A stretch of DNA of 48,195 nucleotides, from assembly GCA_944385445.1 (NCBI GenBank), contig CALWXF010000016.1, positions 1 to 48,195 of the forward strand, written 5' to 3'. Within the stretch, counting starts at the first letter, position 1, and every line of letters begins with the position of its first letter. Origin of the DNA: an uncultured Oscillospiraceae bacterium (GTDB taxonomy: Bacteria > Bacillota > Clostridia > Oscillospirales > Oscillospiraceae). Both the position numbers and the translations under genes were made by a program. This document shows, piece after piece, positions 17,256 through 26,332 of the stretch. The notes beneath the pieces are model-generated. The model had not been told where the DNA came from, made no database searches, and saw only the letters and a list, made by a program, of their open reading frames with translations.

Positions 17256-19205
17256 TTAGGCTTCCTCGGACTCCTCGGTCTCCTCCACGTCGTTGCCCTC
17301 CAGCAGAGCACGGATGGACAGGGACACCTTCTTGTTCTCCTCGTCGATGGCGATGATCTTGGCGTCCACCATCTGGCCCTCAGTCAGCTCGTCGCCGGGC
17401 TTCTCCACACGGTGATCGGCGATCTGGGAGATGTGGATCAGGCCGTCCACGCCGGGAACGATCTCGGCGAAGGCGCCGAAGGTCATCAGCTTGACGATGC
17501 GCACGTTGGCCACATCGCCCACGGAGTACTTGCTGGTGAACACAGTCCAGGGCTCCTGGCTGCGGTCCTTCATGCCCAGAGAGATCTTCTTCTTCTCGGG
17601 GTCGAAGCCGATGACGTACACGTCCACCTCGTCGCCCACGGAGACAACCTCAGCGGGGTTCTTGATGCGGGACCAGGACAGCTCAGAGACGTGGACCATG
17701 CCGTCCACACCGCCAATGTCCACGAAAGCGCCGTAAGAGGTCAGGCTCTTCACGGTGCCGGTGTAGTGCTTGCCCACCTCGATGTTGTTCCAGATCTCGG
17801 CAGCGGCAGCGGCACGGGCCTCAGCGGCCACGGCACGGATGGAACCCACCACACGGCGGCGGGCACGGTTGACCTCGGTGATGCGCAGCTGCACACGGGT
17901 CTTCACCATGCCGGACAGGTCAGCGCCACGGGGCTGGCCAGACTGAGAGGCGGGGATGAACACACGGATGCCCTTGACGTTGGCCACCAGGCCGCCCTTG
18001 TTCTCCTCGGTGATGATGCCTTCCAGCACGTCCTTGCTCTCCACGGCGTTCTCGATGGTCTCCCAGTTCTTGGCAGCATCCAGACGCTTCTTGGACAGCT
18101 TCACCATGCAGTCACGGTCGCTGACCAGCATGACGTAGGTCTCGATCTCCTCACCAACCTTGGCGATGTCCTCCACCTTCACGTCGGGATCGTCGCTCAG
18201 CTCGGACACGGGGATGTAACCGGGATACTTGATGCCCAGCTCCACCTGTACCTCGGTGGGTGTGATGGCAACGACAGTACCAGTGACCTTATCCCCCGTA
18301 TTCAAAGTTTTGAACGATTCCTCCAGCATTTCAGCAAAGGACTGTTCAATCTCCATAATTTCGTCGCTCATTTTGTTGTAGACCTCCTTTATTATCCACT
18401 CCGGTGTGGATGCACCGGCAGTGATGCCAAGCGTCTGGACAGAGCAAAAGTCCTCCAGGGACAAATCGTCTCCTTGCTCCACCTGCACCACATGGGCACA
18501 GGACTCCTGGCAAATCTGGGTCAGACGCCGGGTATTGGAGCTTTTGGGGTCTCCGATGACGATCATACTGTCACACCTGCCGGCCAATTGAGCCGCCTCA
18601 GTTTGACGCTTAGACGTAGCACCACATATTGTATCAAAGTATTCCGCATTTGTACACACTTTTTTTGCGTTTTCAACGGAATTTTCCCAATTCGCCCGAA
18701 TGGCCGTGGTTTGGGAGACAAACGTCAGGGGTTGATGGACCAATTCCGGGTGATTTTGGAAGATTTTTTCCAATTCTGCCCAGTTTTCCGCCACCACAGA
18801 ATTCTCCGCACATCCGGCGATGCCCACGATCTCCGGGTGGTCCGGGTCGCCCACAATCACAGGCACCCGACCCTGGGCGGCGGCATTGCGCACAATATCG
18901 TGGATGTGGGTGACGTTGGGACAGGTGGCATCCACCACCTGGCAGCCCTTCTCCTGAAGCTGGGCGTACACCCGGTCCGGCTCTCCATGGGCTCGGATGA
19001 GCACCGTGGCCCCCTGAGGGACCTCCTCCAAGCTGTGGACGGTCACGGCCCCCAGTTCTTCCAGCTTAGCAATCACATGGGCGTTGTGGGTGATCTCCCC
19101 CAGCAGGTAGATGTTCTGGGTCTGGGCCAGCTGTTGAGCTTGCTCCACGGCCCGGCGCACACCGTAGCAGAAGCCTGCGGACTTGGCAAGGAGAACTTCC
19201 TTCAT
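17256..19205 (-). CDS. ispH-rpsA: IspH-ribosomal protein S1 fusion
   Basis: The 649-residue product joins two functions. Residues 1-278 are IspH, the 4Fe-4S enzyme of the last step of the MEP isoprenoid pathway, with the cluster ligands Cys13, Cys95 and Cys194 and the motifs LGEITHNAHV, RAHGEP and GDPKSSNT. Residues about 300-635 hold four S1 RNA-binding domains (for example DGMVHVSELSWSRI and DGLIHISQIADHRV), followed by an acidic tail. The fusion is known in Clostridia. At the junction, AAAGGAGGT (18390-18382) lies 11 bases before Met279 (18371), so free S1 of 371 residues could also be made. The S1 half appears more GC-rich and codon-optimised than the IspH half. It is the last gene of an operon, starting at an ATGA overlap with plsC. 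Confidence 0.95.
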   Translation of the reverse strand: MKEVLLAKSAGFCYGVRRAVEQAQQLAQTQNIYLLGEITHNAHVIAKLEELGAVTVHSLEEVPQGATVLIRAHGEPDRVYAQLQEKGCQVVDATCPNVTHIHDIVRNAAAQGRVPVIVGDPDHPEIVGIAGCAENSVVAENWAELEKIFQNHPELVHQPLTFVSQTTAIRANWENSVENAKKVCTNAEYFDTICGATSKRQTEAAQLAGRCDSMIVIGDPKSSNTRRLTQICQESCAHVVQVEQGDDLSLEDFCSVQTLGITAGASTPEWIIKEVYNKMSDEIMEIEQSFAEMLEESFKTLNTGDKVTGTVVAITPTEVQVELGIKYPGYIPVSELSDDPDVKVEDIAKVGEEIETYVMLVSDRDCMVKLSKKRLDAAKNWETIENAVESKDVLEGIITEENKGGLVANVKGIRVFIPASQSGQPRGADLSGMVKTRVQLRITEVNRARRRVVGSIRAVAAEARAAAAAEIWNNIEVGKHYTGTVKSLTSYGAFVDIGGVDGMVHVSELSWSRIKNPAEVVSVGDEVDVYVIGFDPEKKKISLGMKDRSQEPWTVFTSKYSVGDVANVRIVKLMTFGAFAEIVPGVDGLIHISQIADHRVEKPGDELTEGQMVDAKIIAIDEENKKVSLSIRALLEGNDVEETEESEEA

Positions 19206-19792
19206 ACGCTACCTCCCAAATGATGAATCCGGTCCATGAGATCATCGGCAATACGCTGATAGTCCTCCGGGCCCGGTTTTCTTCCCTCGTAGGCCGGCGC
19301 ATAGGGCTTGCCGAACACCACCCGGGTCTTGCGGAACAGCTTCTTCTTGGGGGAGATGTACACCGGGAGAAGCATGGTCCCGGTCCGTGTGGCAAACATG
19401 GCGGCTCCGGTGTGGGCCGCAGCGTTCTCCCCCTCCTTCACACGGGTTCCCTCAGGGAAGAGCAGCAGCTTCTCCCCGTTGCGCAGCACCCGCATGGCCT
19501 CCTTGATGGCGGCCACATCCGCCTTGCCACGCTTGATGCCGATAATGCCCGCCTTCTCCAGTAAAAAGCCCAAGACGGGGATTTTCATCAGCTCTTCCTT
19601 GGCTATCACTCTGGTCTGGCATTTCCAGCCCAAGGCGCACACCACATACACCGGGTCTCCCATGGTGGTGTGGTTGCCGCACATCACCACAGCCCCCACG
19701 GGCACGTTCTCTCGTCCCTCCACCTTCCAAGGGTGGAAGATTCGCATGAAAATCCAAATCAGGGGATACAACACCGCATACAGTCGATTCAT
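19202..19792 (-). CDS. plsC: 1-acyl-sn-glycerol-3-phosphate acyltransferase
   Basis: The 196-residue membrane-bound enzyme adds the second acyl chain to lysophosphatidic acid. It has an N-terminal hydrophobic segment (residues about 3-18), the catalytic HX4D motif in GNHTTMGDP near residue 36, and the FPEGTR motif near residue 118. Length is typical. It overlaps cmk upstream and ispH-rpsA downstream by four bases each. Other phospholipid genes of this window are plsX and acpP. Confidence 0.93.
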   Translation of the reverse strand: MNRLYAVLYPLIWIFMRIFHPWKVEGRENVPVGAVVMCGNHTTMGDPVYVVCALGWKCQTRVIAKEELMKIPVLGFLLEKAGIIGIKRGKADVAAIKEAMRVLRNGEKLLLFPEGTRVKEGENAAAHTGAAMFATRTGTMLLPVYISPKKKLFRKTRVVFGKPYAPAYEGRKPGPEDYQRIADDLMDRIHHLGGSV

Positions 19793-20481
19793 TGGTGCAC
19801 ACCCTCCCTTCCCAGCTTGGCCATAATGGTCTCCAGCAGCAGCTTGTGACTCTCCTCCAGGTTCTTGCCGGTGGTGTCCACCTCGGTGGCGTCCTCCGCC
19901 TTCTTCAGGGGGGCAATGGCCCGCTCCATATCCTGTCGGTCACGCTCCACCACGTCAGCCAAAATCTGCTCCAGGTCCGCCTGCTGGCCTCGCTCCAGAA
20001 GCTCCAGATAGCGGCGGTGAGCCCGGTCCTTGGCGTCGGCCGTGAGGAAGATCTTCACATCCGCCTGGGGCAGCACCACCGTGCCGATGTCCCGGCCGTC
20101 CATGATGACATTGTGGTTGTCAGCCAGGTGCCGCTGCTTATTAAGCAGAAAAGCCCGCACAGGGGCCAGAGCTGCCACCTTGGAGGCGTAGCCGGAGATC
20201 ACATGCTGGCGGATGGCCTGGGAGACGTCCTCCCCGTCCAGATACATCCGCTGCTGTCCATCCTCCCCGTGGCCCATGGTGATATCCACCTGGCCCAGGA
20301 CCTGCTCCACCGCCTGGGGATCGCTGGGGTCCACGCCTCGGCGCTGGACCGCCAATCCCACTGTGCGGTAGATGGCCCCGGTGTCCACATAGAGATAGCC
20401 CATCTCCTGGGCCAAAGCCCGGGCCAGGGTGGATTTTCCCGCCCCGGACGGGCCGTCGATGGCTATGCTGTAATACTTCAT
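19789..20481 (-). CDS. cmk: Cytidylate kinase
   Basis: The enzyme phosphorylates CMP and dCMP with ATP. The P-loop GPSGAGKST is at residues about 9-17, followed by YLYVDTGAIYRTVG and later the conserved VIMDGRDIGTVVLPQADVK segment. The 230-residue length matches the family. It overlaps the FAD oxidoreductase upstream and plsC downstream by four bases, and the order cmk-plsC-ispH-rpsA is a known Clostridia arrangement. Confidence 0.96.
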   Translation of the reverse strand: MKYYSIAIDGPSGAGKSTLARALAQEMGYLYVDTGAIYRTVGLAVQRRGVDPSDPQAVEQVLGQVDITMGHGEDGQQRMYLDGEDVSQAIRQHVISGYASKVAALAPVRAFLLNKQRHLADNHNVIMDGRDIGTVVLPQADVKIFLTADAKDRAHRRYLELLERGQQADLEQILADVVERDRQDMERAIAPLKKAEDATEVDTTGKNLEESHKLLLETIMAKLGREGVHQ

Positions 20482-21743
20482 TGTGCTGCGCCGTCCTTTT
20501 TCTCTAAATATTCTGTGACTGCCTGTCCCGCCACCCAGCCGGTGGCCCAGGCAATTTGTAGGTTAAATCCGCCGGTGTAGGCGTCCACGTCCAACAGCTC
20601 TCCGGCAAAGAAGAGCCCCTGCACCTTCTTGGACTGCATGGTCTTGGGGTCTACCTCTCCCACCTTCACGCCTCCGGCCGTGACGATGGCCTCTTCCACT
20701 GGACGGGGCCCAGACACCTCCACGGAGAAGTCCTTCAATGTCTCCAGCAGGTTGCGCCGCTGCTCCCGGCGCAAATCGTGAGCCTTAGTATCCAAGGGAA
20801 TGCCCGCTCGGCCGGCCACCACCGGAATCATGGACTGGGGCAACAGCCCTCCCAGGGCGTTGCCCATGTTCTGGTTGGCCCGATCGGTGAAGTCCCGCAC
20901 CAGCCGGGCATCCAGCTTGCCCTCGTCCAGGGCAGGCTTGAGGTCAATGTGCAGGGTGTAGTGGTCCCGCTGGAAATTCATATGGGCAGAGGCGGAGAGC
21001 ACCAGGGGCCCGGACAGGCCGAAGTGGGTGAAGAGCATCTCCCCCAGCTCCTGGTAGACCACCTTCCCCTTTTTGTTTTTCGCCCGCACCTCCACGTTGC
21101 GCAGGGACAGCCCCTGCATCTGCTTACAGCAGGGGTCGGAGGACTCCAGGGGAACCAGAGAGCCCCGCACCGGGACGATCTCATGCCCCGCCTGCTGGGC
21201 CAGTCGATAGCCGTCCCCGGTGGAGCCGGTACGGGGATAGGAAGCCCCTCCGGTGGCCAGGATGACGCAGCCCGCCTCCAGGCCCTGGGGGCTGTGCTGG
21301 GTGGTCACCCCCACCACCTGGCCGTCTTGGAGCTTCAAGCCCGTGACCCGGTCCCGGCGCAGCTCCACACCCAGGCGACGCAGCTCAAAAAACAGGGCGT
21401 CGATGATGTCGGCGGCCTTGTCCGAAACGGGAAAGACCCGGTTGCCCCGCTCCACCTTCAGCTTGACCCCCAGGCCCTGGAAAAAGTCCATGGTGGCCTG
21501 GGCATCAAACCGGGACAGGGCGCTATACAAGAACTTGCCGTTGCGGGGAATGGAGGCCATCAGCTCTTCCGTGGAACAGTGGTTGGTGACGTTGCACCGC
21601 CCCTTTCCGGTGATGTACAGCTTGCGCCCTACTTTCTCATTGGGCTCCACCAGCACCACCTGGGCCCCGCCTCTGGCGGCGGAAATGGCCGCCATCATTC
21701 CGGCAGCTCCCGCCCCCACCACAATTACGTTTTCTCTGCTCAC
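20478..21743 (-). CDS. FAD-dependent oxidoreductase, HI0933/YtfP-like
   Basis: The start is a GTG at 21743, giving 421 residues beginning MSRENVIVVGAGAAGMMAAI. The dinucleotide-binding motif GAGAAG is at residues about 9-14. The family signatures GRCNVTNHCS, VFPVSDKAADI and GGASYPRTGSTGDGY are present, and the C-terminal VQGLFFAGELLDVDAYTGGFN region contacts FAD. Proteins of this family (often named aminoacetone oxidase or BaiN-like) have no settled physiological substrate. It precedes cmk with an ATGA overlap and follows the murR-like gene by 31 bases. Confidence 0.9.
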   Translation of the reverse strand: MSRENVIVVGAGAAGMMAAISAARGGAQVVLVEPNEKVGRKLYITGKGRCNVTNHCSTEELMASIPRNGKFLYSALSRFDAQATMDFFQGLGVKLKVERGNRVFPVSDKAADIIDALFFELRRLGVELRRDRVTGLKLQDGQVVGVTTQHSPQGLEAGCVILATGGASYPRTGSTGDGYRLAQQAGHEIVPVRGSLVPLESSDPCCKQMQGLSLRNVEVRAKNKKGKVVYQELGEMLFTHFGLSGPLVLSASAHMNFQRDHYTLHIDLKPALDEGKLDARLVRDFTDRANQNMGNALGGLLPQSMIPVVAGRAGIPLDTKAHDLRREQRRNLLETLKDFSVEVSGPRPVEEAIVTAGGVKVGEVDPKTMQSKKVQGLFFAGELLDVDAYTGGFNLQIAWATGWVAGQAVTEYLEKKDGAAQ

Positions 21744-21774
21744 CGTCGTTCCATTCCTCTCCCGGGCATATCCA

Positions 21775-22647
21775 TTACTTCCCGTCATACTCCACCTTCT
21801 CATACACCTGATACTCGTCCCAGATGTTCTCCAGCCGCTCAAAGGTGGCGGTGACCTCCGCCTCCTTCTTCCGTCCCACCGCTGCAATCAGGGCGTTGAG
21901 AATGGACAGCGGAGCCACCAGGGAGTCTACAAAGGAGGCCATGTCGCTCTTGGCCAACAGGCGGAGGTTGGCCGTATCGTACAGAGGTGACAGGGCGCTG
22001 TCGGTGAGGGCCACCACCGTGGCCCCCTGGTCCCGGGCAAACTCCATGGCCCGCACGGTGCGGGTGGAGTAGCGGGGAAAGCTGATGCCGATGACCACGT
22101 CCCCCTCTCCCACCCGGAGCATCTGCTCAAACATCTCACTGGCCAAGGTGGTGTGCACCTGGCGCACGTTGTCAAAAATCAGGTTGAAATAAAAGGCCAG
22201 AAAATCGGACAGAGCTGCCGCAGAGCGCACCCCCAGGATGTAGATGTGACGAGCCTTGACAATGGCCTCCACAATGGCCGAGAACTCCTCCCGGCTCAGC
22301 TCCTCCAGAGAAGTGCGGATCTTCTCAATATCCGACTGTACCACCTTTTCCAGCAGGTCGTGGTCTCCCAGGCGGTCATTGGACACCTCGATGCGCTGCA
22401 CGGTGGTGAGCTTGCTGCGAATCATCTCCTGCAAGGCCCGCTGCATGGCGGGGTAGCCGTCAAAGCCCAGTTCGGCGGCAAACCGCACCACCGTGGACTC
22501 GCTGATGCGCACTGTCTGCCCCAGCTTGGCCGCCGTCATAAATGCCGCCTTGTCGTAATTCTCCAAAATAAAACGGCCAATCAATTTCTGGCCCTTGGAA
22601 AATGTACCCATATTGTTCTGAATGAGCGTCAAAATATCCCGACTCAC
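21775..22647 (-). CDS. MurR/RpiR family transcriptional regulator
   Basis: The 290-residue regulator starts at a GTG after an AGGGGGAA sequence. The N-terminal helix-turn-helix domain covers about residues 1-80 (GQTVRISESTVVRFAAELGFDGY), and the sugar-phosphate-binding SIS domain about 120-250 (HIYILGVRSAAALSDFLAFY, DVVIGISFPRYSTRTV). Such proteins respond to sugar phosphates such as MurNAc-6-phosphate. No sugar catabolism gene is adjacent, so its target is not evident; the FAD oxidoreductase gene follows in the same direction. Confidence 0.9.
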   Translation of the reverse strand: MSRDILTLIQNNMGTFSKGQKLIGRFILENYDKAAFMTAAKLGQTVRISESTVVRFAAELGFDGYPAMQRALQEMIRSKLTTVQRIEVSNDRLGDHDLLEKVVQSDIEKIRTSLEELSREEFSAIVEAIVKARHIYILGVRSAAALSDFLAFYFNLIFDNVRQVHTTLASEMFEQMLRVGEGDVVIGISFPRYSTRTVRAMEFARDQGATVVALTDSALSPLYDTANLRLLAKSDMASFVDSLVAPLSILNALIAAVGRKKEAEVTATFERLENIWDEYQVYEKVEYDGK

Positions 22648-22678
22648 AGCGGTTCCCCCTCACTGGCTCCTTGCCCAA

Positions 22679-22713
22679 GAAAATCGGCGCACCACCAAGG
22701 GCCGCCGATTTTC
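22679..22713 (-). terminator. Terminator after the pseudouridine synthase gene
   Basis: GAAAATCGGCG (22679-22689) pairs with CGCCGATTTTC (22703-22713). It separates the rluB operon from the murR-like operon on the minus strand. Confidence 0.85.
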
Positions 22714-22784
22714 ATCATTGTATCTCTTTCATATCATACTCGCTCTTCTGAAAAAATGCAAGAGGTTTTGCAGGAAGTTTACCG

Positions 22785-23489
22785 TCACTTGCAAATTTCA
22801 TGAAGTAATTCCTGCATTTCCCCCTGGGTCAGGGGCCGCCAGGTACCCCGTTTCAGGTTCCCCAGGCGGAGATTTCCCTCCCGCACCCGCACCAGACGGG
22901 TGACCGTGACCCCGGCGGCGGCACACATCCGCCGCACTTGTCGGTTTTTTCCCTGGTGGATGACGATTTTCAGCTTCTGAGGCCCCAGAGGCTCCACCTC
23001 GTCGGCCACCATGTCCTCCCCGTCCACCACCATTGGCTTGGAGAGAACGGGCAGGGCAGCCGCCACGTCTCCGGTGACCTGGACGTGATACTCCTTGCGC
23101 ACCTCGTGGGAGGGGTGGGTGAGCTTGTGGGTGAGGTCTCCGTCGTCGGTGAGCAGCAGCAACCCCTCCGAGTCCATGTCCAGCCGTCCCACCGGCCACA
23201 CCCGCACCCCGCAGTCTGCCACCAGCTGGGCCACCGTCTTGCGCCCCTTCTCGTCCGAGAGGGTGGTGACGTACCCTCTGGGCTTGTGGAGCATGAGATA
23301 TGTATGGCGGCGGGGCTGGGTCAATGCCACCCCGTCCACCTGGATGTGGTCCCGCTGGAGGTCCGCCTTCTCTCCCAGGGCGGCCACCCGTCCGTTGACC
23401 TGCACCCGCCCTGCGTTCAAATACTCCTCCGCCTTGCGCCGGGAACAGATCCCGGCCCCGGAGAGAATCTTCTGTATCCGTTCCTCCAT
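22785..23489 (-). CDS. RluB-type pseudouridine synthase
   Basis: The 234-residue enzyme converts a uridine of 23S rRNA to pseudouridine. An S4 RNA-binding domain is at residues about 1-60 (QKILSGAGICSRRKAEEYL, then RVQVNGR). The catalytic Asp lies in VGRLDMDSEGLLLLT near residue 105. The C-terminal GKNRQVRRMCAAAG motif is typical of the RluB/E/F group. The ATG at 23489 was chosen since it begins at the S4 domain. It follows the D-Ala-D-Ala carboxypeptidase gene by 17 bases, the same order as in other Firmicutes. Confidence 0.93.
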   Translation of the reverse strand: MEERIQKILSGAGICSRRKAEEYLNAGRVQVNGRVAALGEKADLQRDHIQVDGVALTQPRRHTYLMLHKPRGYVTTLSDEKGRKTVAQLVADCGVRVWPVGRLDMDSEGLLLLTDDGDLTHKLTHPSHEVRKEYHVQVTGDVAAALPVLSKPMVVDGEDMVADEVEPLGPQKLKIVIHQGKNRQVRRMCAAAGVTVTRLVRVREGNLRLGNLKRGTWRPLTQGEMQELLHEICK

Positions 23490-23506
23490 GCGCTCACGCT
23501 CCTTGT

Positions 23507-24643
23507 CTAAATCAGTCCCATGCCGGGCACGGTGGTCTCCCAGCTCTTTCCCCACAGGCCCATCCACCAGCGCACCAGGGCGTTGGGTTTCCATCGGTCG
23601 TCTTTCACCCCGGTCCCCGTCTCCACGGGCATCTCCGCTACCACTTCCCCGTCCAGAATCCAGCGGGCGGTGCCTACCTGGGTTCCGGCGGGAATGGGAG
23701 CAGACAAGGGGGAGTATACGTCCAGCTGCATGTCCAGCTGTTCTCCCTCCGCCAGGGGATACCAGCAGTCCCCCTGGGCCACCAGGGACACCGTGGGCTG
23801 CACACTGCCCGCCACCGCCGCCTGGCCCACCGCTGCCCCCTCCCCGCACAGCTGGGTGACGGGGTAGGTATCAAAGCCGTAGTGGAGCAGGGCCTGGTGG
23901 TCGTCCCAGTCGTCGGGATCGTTGAGGGTGACGCACACCAGAGTCTGCGCCCCCCTGGTAGCCGCCGACACCAGCGTGCGGCCGGAGGCCTCCGTGTACC
24001 CGGTCTTCATGCCCACGCAGTCCTCCTCCAGCCACAAGAGCTTATTGTGGTTGACGAAGGTGCGCCCCTCCAGGGAGATATTCTGGGTGGCACAGATGTT
24101 TGCCACCGTGGGGTTTTCCAGGCAGGCGCAGGCCAGAAGGACCATGTCATAGGCGGAAGAGTAGTGCTCCTCCTCGTTGAGGCCGCTGGGGTTGGTAAAG
24201 TGGGTATTGGTCATGCCAAGCTGGCGGGCCTTCTCATTCATCAGCTGGGCAAACCCCTCCAGGTCCTCCCCGATCCAGCAGGCGATGACCTGGGCGGCAT
24301 CGTTGCCTGACTGGAGCAGGAGCCCGTAAAGCAGGGTCTCCAGGGTCAGCTGGTCCCCCGCCTTGAGATAGAGAGAAGAGCCCTCCACCCCCTCCAGCCA
24401 TTCCGGTTCCACGGTGATGACCTGGGACAGGTCGGAGGCCTCCTCCACCGCCACCAGGGCGGTCATCAGCTTGGTGATGCTGGCAATGGGGCGGGGGGTG
24501 TGCATGTCCTCCTCAAAGAGCACACGCCCGGACCCTACATCCATGAGCACCGCCGACGAGGCGGAGGTGGACACCGCCCCCGCCGGGGCAGAGGTACCAA
24601 ACAATAGAGTTAAGGCCATCAACAGGGCCGCAATCTTCCTCAA
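23507..24643 (-). CDS. dacF: D-alanyl-D-alanine carboxypeptidase (DacF/PBP5 type)
   Basis: The 378-residue exported enzyme trims the terminal D-Ala of peptidoglycan stem peptides. A signal peptide covers residues about 1-23 (MRKIAALLMALTLLFG, cleavage near AGA). The active-site motifs are SITK near residue 55, SGN near residue 111 and KTG near residue 212. A PBP5-type C-terminal beta domain and a final amphipathic segment (WWMGLWGKSW) that could hold it at the membrane follow. It starts with TTG after GGGAG. Next to gerW and scpAB, it is likely the sporulation-linked type, but a vegetative role cannot be excluded. Confidence 0.93.
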   Translation of the reverse strand: MRKIAALLMALTLLFGTSAPAGAVSTSASSAVLMDVGSGRVLFEEDMHTPRPIASITKLMTALVAVEEASDLSQVITVEPEWLEGVEGSSLYLKAGDQLTLETLLYGLLLQSGNDAAQVIACWIGEDLEGFAQLMNEKARQLGMTNTHFTNPSGLNEEEHYSSAYDMVLLACACLENPTVANICATQNISLEGRTFVNHNKLLWLEEDCVGMKTGYTEASGRTLVSAATRGAQTLVCVTLNDPDDWDDHQALLHYGFDTYPVTQLCGEGAAVGQAAVAGSVQPTVSLVAQGDCWYPLAEGEQLDMQLDVYSPLSAPIPAGTQVGTARWILDGEVVAEMPVETGTGVKDDRWKPNALVRWWMGLWGKSWETTVPGMGLI

Positions 24644-24689
24644 AAAAGGTCACTCCCATCCAATGTATCAGATGGGAGTAGTATCACCT

Positions 24690-25091
24690 TTATTCTCCGC
24701 TCTTATCCGTGCCGGTCTTTTTGTCGATATATCCGGTGACCTTTTCAAACATCTCAGGCACCAGGTCCACCACCCGGCCCACCGAGTCCCCAGCGGGAGG
24801 CGCCACGGGCAGCAGCCGCACGCTGCCATCCTTGACAATGAGGAAGGCCACAGGAGTGACGTTGACCCCGGCCCCGGCCCCGCCGCCGAAGTTCTTTTCC
24901 ACGTTGGGGGTCTTGCCAAAGTCGGAGCCGCCAGTGGCAAAGCCAAAGGACAGCTTGGACACGGGGATGATGGTCACGCCGTCGGCGGTGACAATGGGCT
25001 GGCCCACCACCGTGTTGGCGTCCACCATCTCACGAATCCGGCTCATGGTTGTCTGTAACACTTCATTAATGGGATGCTTTTGTTCGCTCAT
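24690..25091 (-). CDS. gerW: GerW family sporulation protein (YtfJ)
   Basis: The 133-residue protein belongs to the GerW/YtfJ family, which is spore-associated and needed for some germination responses in Bacillus. It starts MSEQKHPINEVLQTTMSRI and shows the conserved GGSDFG, FGGGAGAGVNVTPVAFLIV and VRLLPVAP stretches. Its start overlaps the DUF2953 gene by 26 bases, so the two are coupled. The pairing of these two families is recurrent in Clostridia. Confidence 0.93.
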   Translation of the reverse strand: MSEQKHPINEVLQTTMSRIREMVDANTVVGQPIVTADGVTIIPVSKLSFGFATGGSDFGKTPNVEKNFGGGAGAGVNVTPVAFLIVKDGSVRLLPVAPPAGDSVGRVVDLVPEMFEKVTGYIDKKTGTDKSGE

Positions 25092-25731
25092 GACTGTTTA
25101 CCTCCTTGGAGTGCTGGGTTGTTCTGCGTTCTTCGGCCCTGATGGCCGCTAGTTTTTTGGTATATCGAAGTGCAAAGCTGAGGCACTGGCCCACGGTGAG
25201 GGAGAGCTCCGCCTGGGCCGACACCTGGGGCTCCTGTTTGTCGTAGTCCAGGTCCACCACAAATTTGTGATCCTTCACCCGAAAGCTGCCGTCGATGAGG
25301 TTCCAGATGCCGCCGATGACCCCGTTGATCATTCCGTAGCCGATGGCAGCGGAGGCCGGGTCCTTCCCTGCCCAGATCAGGTGCATCTTCAGCTTGCGCA
25401 CGATGATCTTCCGCCGCAGCTCCCCCGCTGCCTCACAGATGAGAGGAAGATAGCGGCGGAACTTCTTCCATGAGCCGGGGGCCAACAGGGTTTTTAACAG
25501 ATTCTGGTTTTTCTCTTTCTCCGGCTGGGGTGTTTTTTTCTGTGCCTTGGGCTGCTTTTTCTTTTTCTTGGCCCGTTTTGGGGGCCTGGGCACCACCGGG
25601 ATGGTGATGGGACCCAGAGCCAGTGCCAGACGAACCCCCTCCTGGCTGTAGCTGGCCTTGGCCCGCACAGGTACCAGCAGAAGCAGCGCCAGGGCCAGGA
25701 CCACACAGCCCAATACGATCCAAATCATCAT
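25066..25731 (-). CDS. DUF2953 membrane protein
   Basis: The 221-residue protein has one N-terminal hydrophobic segment (residues about 2-23), a basic Lys/Pro-rich stretch at about 50-78 (KRAKKKKKQPKAQKK), then a soluble domain to the end. This matches DUF2953 proteins found beside gerW. The function is unknown, and the neighbourhood suggests sporulation. It starts ATGATG at an overlap with the scpB stop. Confidence 0.85.
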   Translation of the reverse strand: MMIWIVLGCVVLALALLLLVPVRAKASYSQEGVRLALALGPITIPVVPRPPKRAKKKKKQPKAQKKTPQPEKEKNQNLLKTLLAPGSWKKFRRYLPLICEAAGELRRKIIVRKLKMHLIWAGKDPASAAIGYGMINGVIGGIWNLIDGSFRVKDHKFVVDLDYDKQEPQVSAQAELSLTVGQCLSFALRYTKKLAAIRAEERRTTQHSKEVNSHERTKASH

Positions 25732-26330
25732 GCCTCACCCGAGGGTTCTTCCCCCTCGCCCTCCTGCATCTTGGCCATGGCCGACTCCAAATCCAGGGTC
25801 AGCTGGGTGCCCTCCTGGCTGGCCGAGGGCAACTCGGGCAGCTCGTCCAGGCTGGTCAGGCCAAAGGTGCGCAAAAAGTGGTGGGTGGTGCGAAACTGCA
25901 TGGGACGGCCCGGGACCGCCAGCCGCCCTGCCTCCTCGATGAGCTTCCGCTCCAGCAGGATGCCCACGGTGTAGGAGCTGTCCACACCCCGAATCTGCTC
26001 AATGTACGCCCGGGTCACTGGCTGGAAGTAGGCCACAATGGCCAGCACCTCCAGGGCGGTCTGGGACAGCTTGGGGGGCTTGCGGTGCTCCAAGGTCTTA
26101 CGGATGGGGTCTGCGTACTCCGGGGCGGTGCACATCTGCCAGCTGTGCTCGGTGCGCACCAGGCAGATGCCCCGGCGCTGGTAACGGTACTCGTCGGCCA
26201 GACGCCGGCACACGCTGTCCACCGTCTCCACATCCTGCTCCAGGGTGGCGGCCATGCGCTCCACCGGTACCGGGTCCCCGGCTGCAAATAGGATGCCCTC
26301 TACGGTGCATTCCAACTCCTTCAATTCCAT
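25728..26330 (-). CDS. scpB: Segregation and condensation protein B
   Basis: ScpB is the winged-helix subunit of the SMC-ScpAB condensin that compacts and separates chromosomes. The 200-residue protein has the family order: ECTVEGILFAAGDPVPVERM, two winged helices, then SQTALEVLAIVAYFQPVTRAYIEQIRGV and RFRTTHHFLRTFGL-like features (seen as FRTTHHFLRTFGL). It begins two bases after the scpA stop. Confidence 0.95.
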   Translation of the reverse strand: MELKELECTVEGILFAAGDPVPVERMAATLEQDVETVDSVCRRLADEYRYQRRGICLVRTEHSWQMCTAPEYADPIRKTLEHRKPPKLSQTALEVLAIVAYFQPVTRAYIEQIRGVDSSYTVGILLERKLIEEAGRLAVPGRPMQFRTTHHFLRTFGLTSLDELPELPSASQEGTQLTLDLESAMAKMQEGEGEEPSGEA

Positions 26331-26332
26331 GC

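Noticed and set aside
17256-19205. Long plus-strand frame opposite ispH-rpsA (about 650 codons)
   Set aside because: A mirror of a highly GC-rich coding strand; no family features, and the minus-strand protein is unmistakable.
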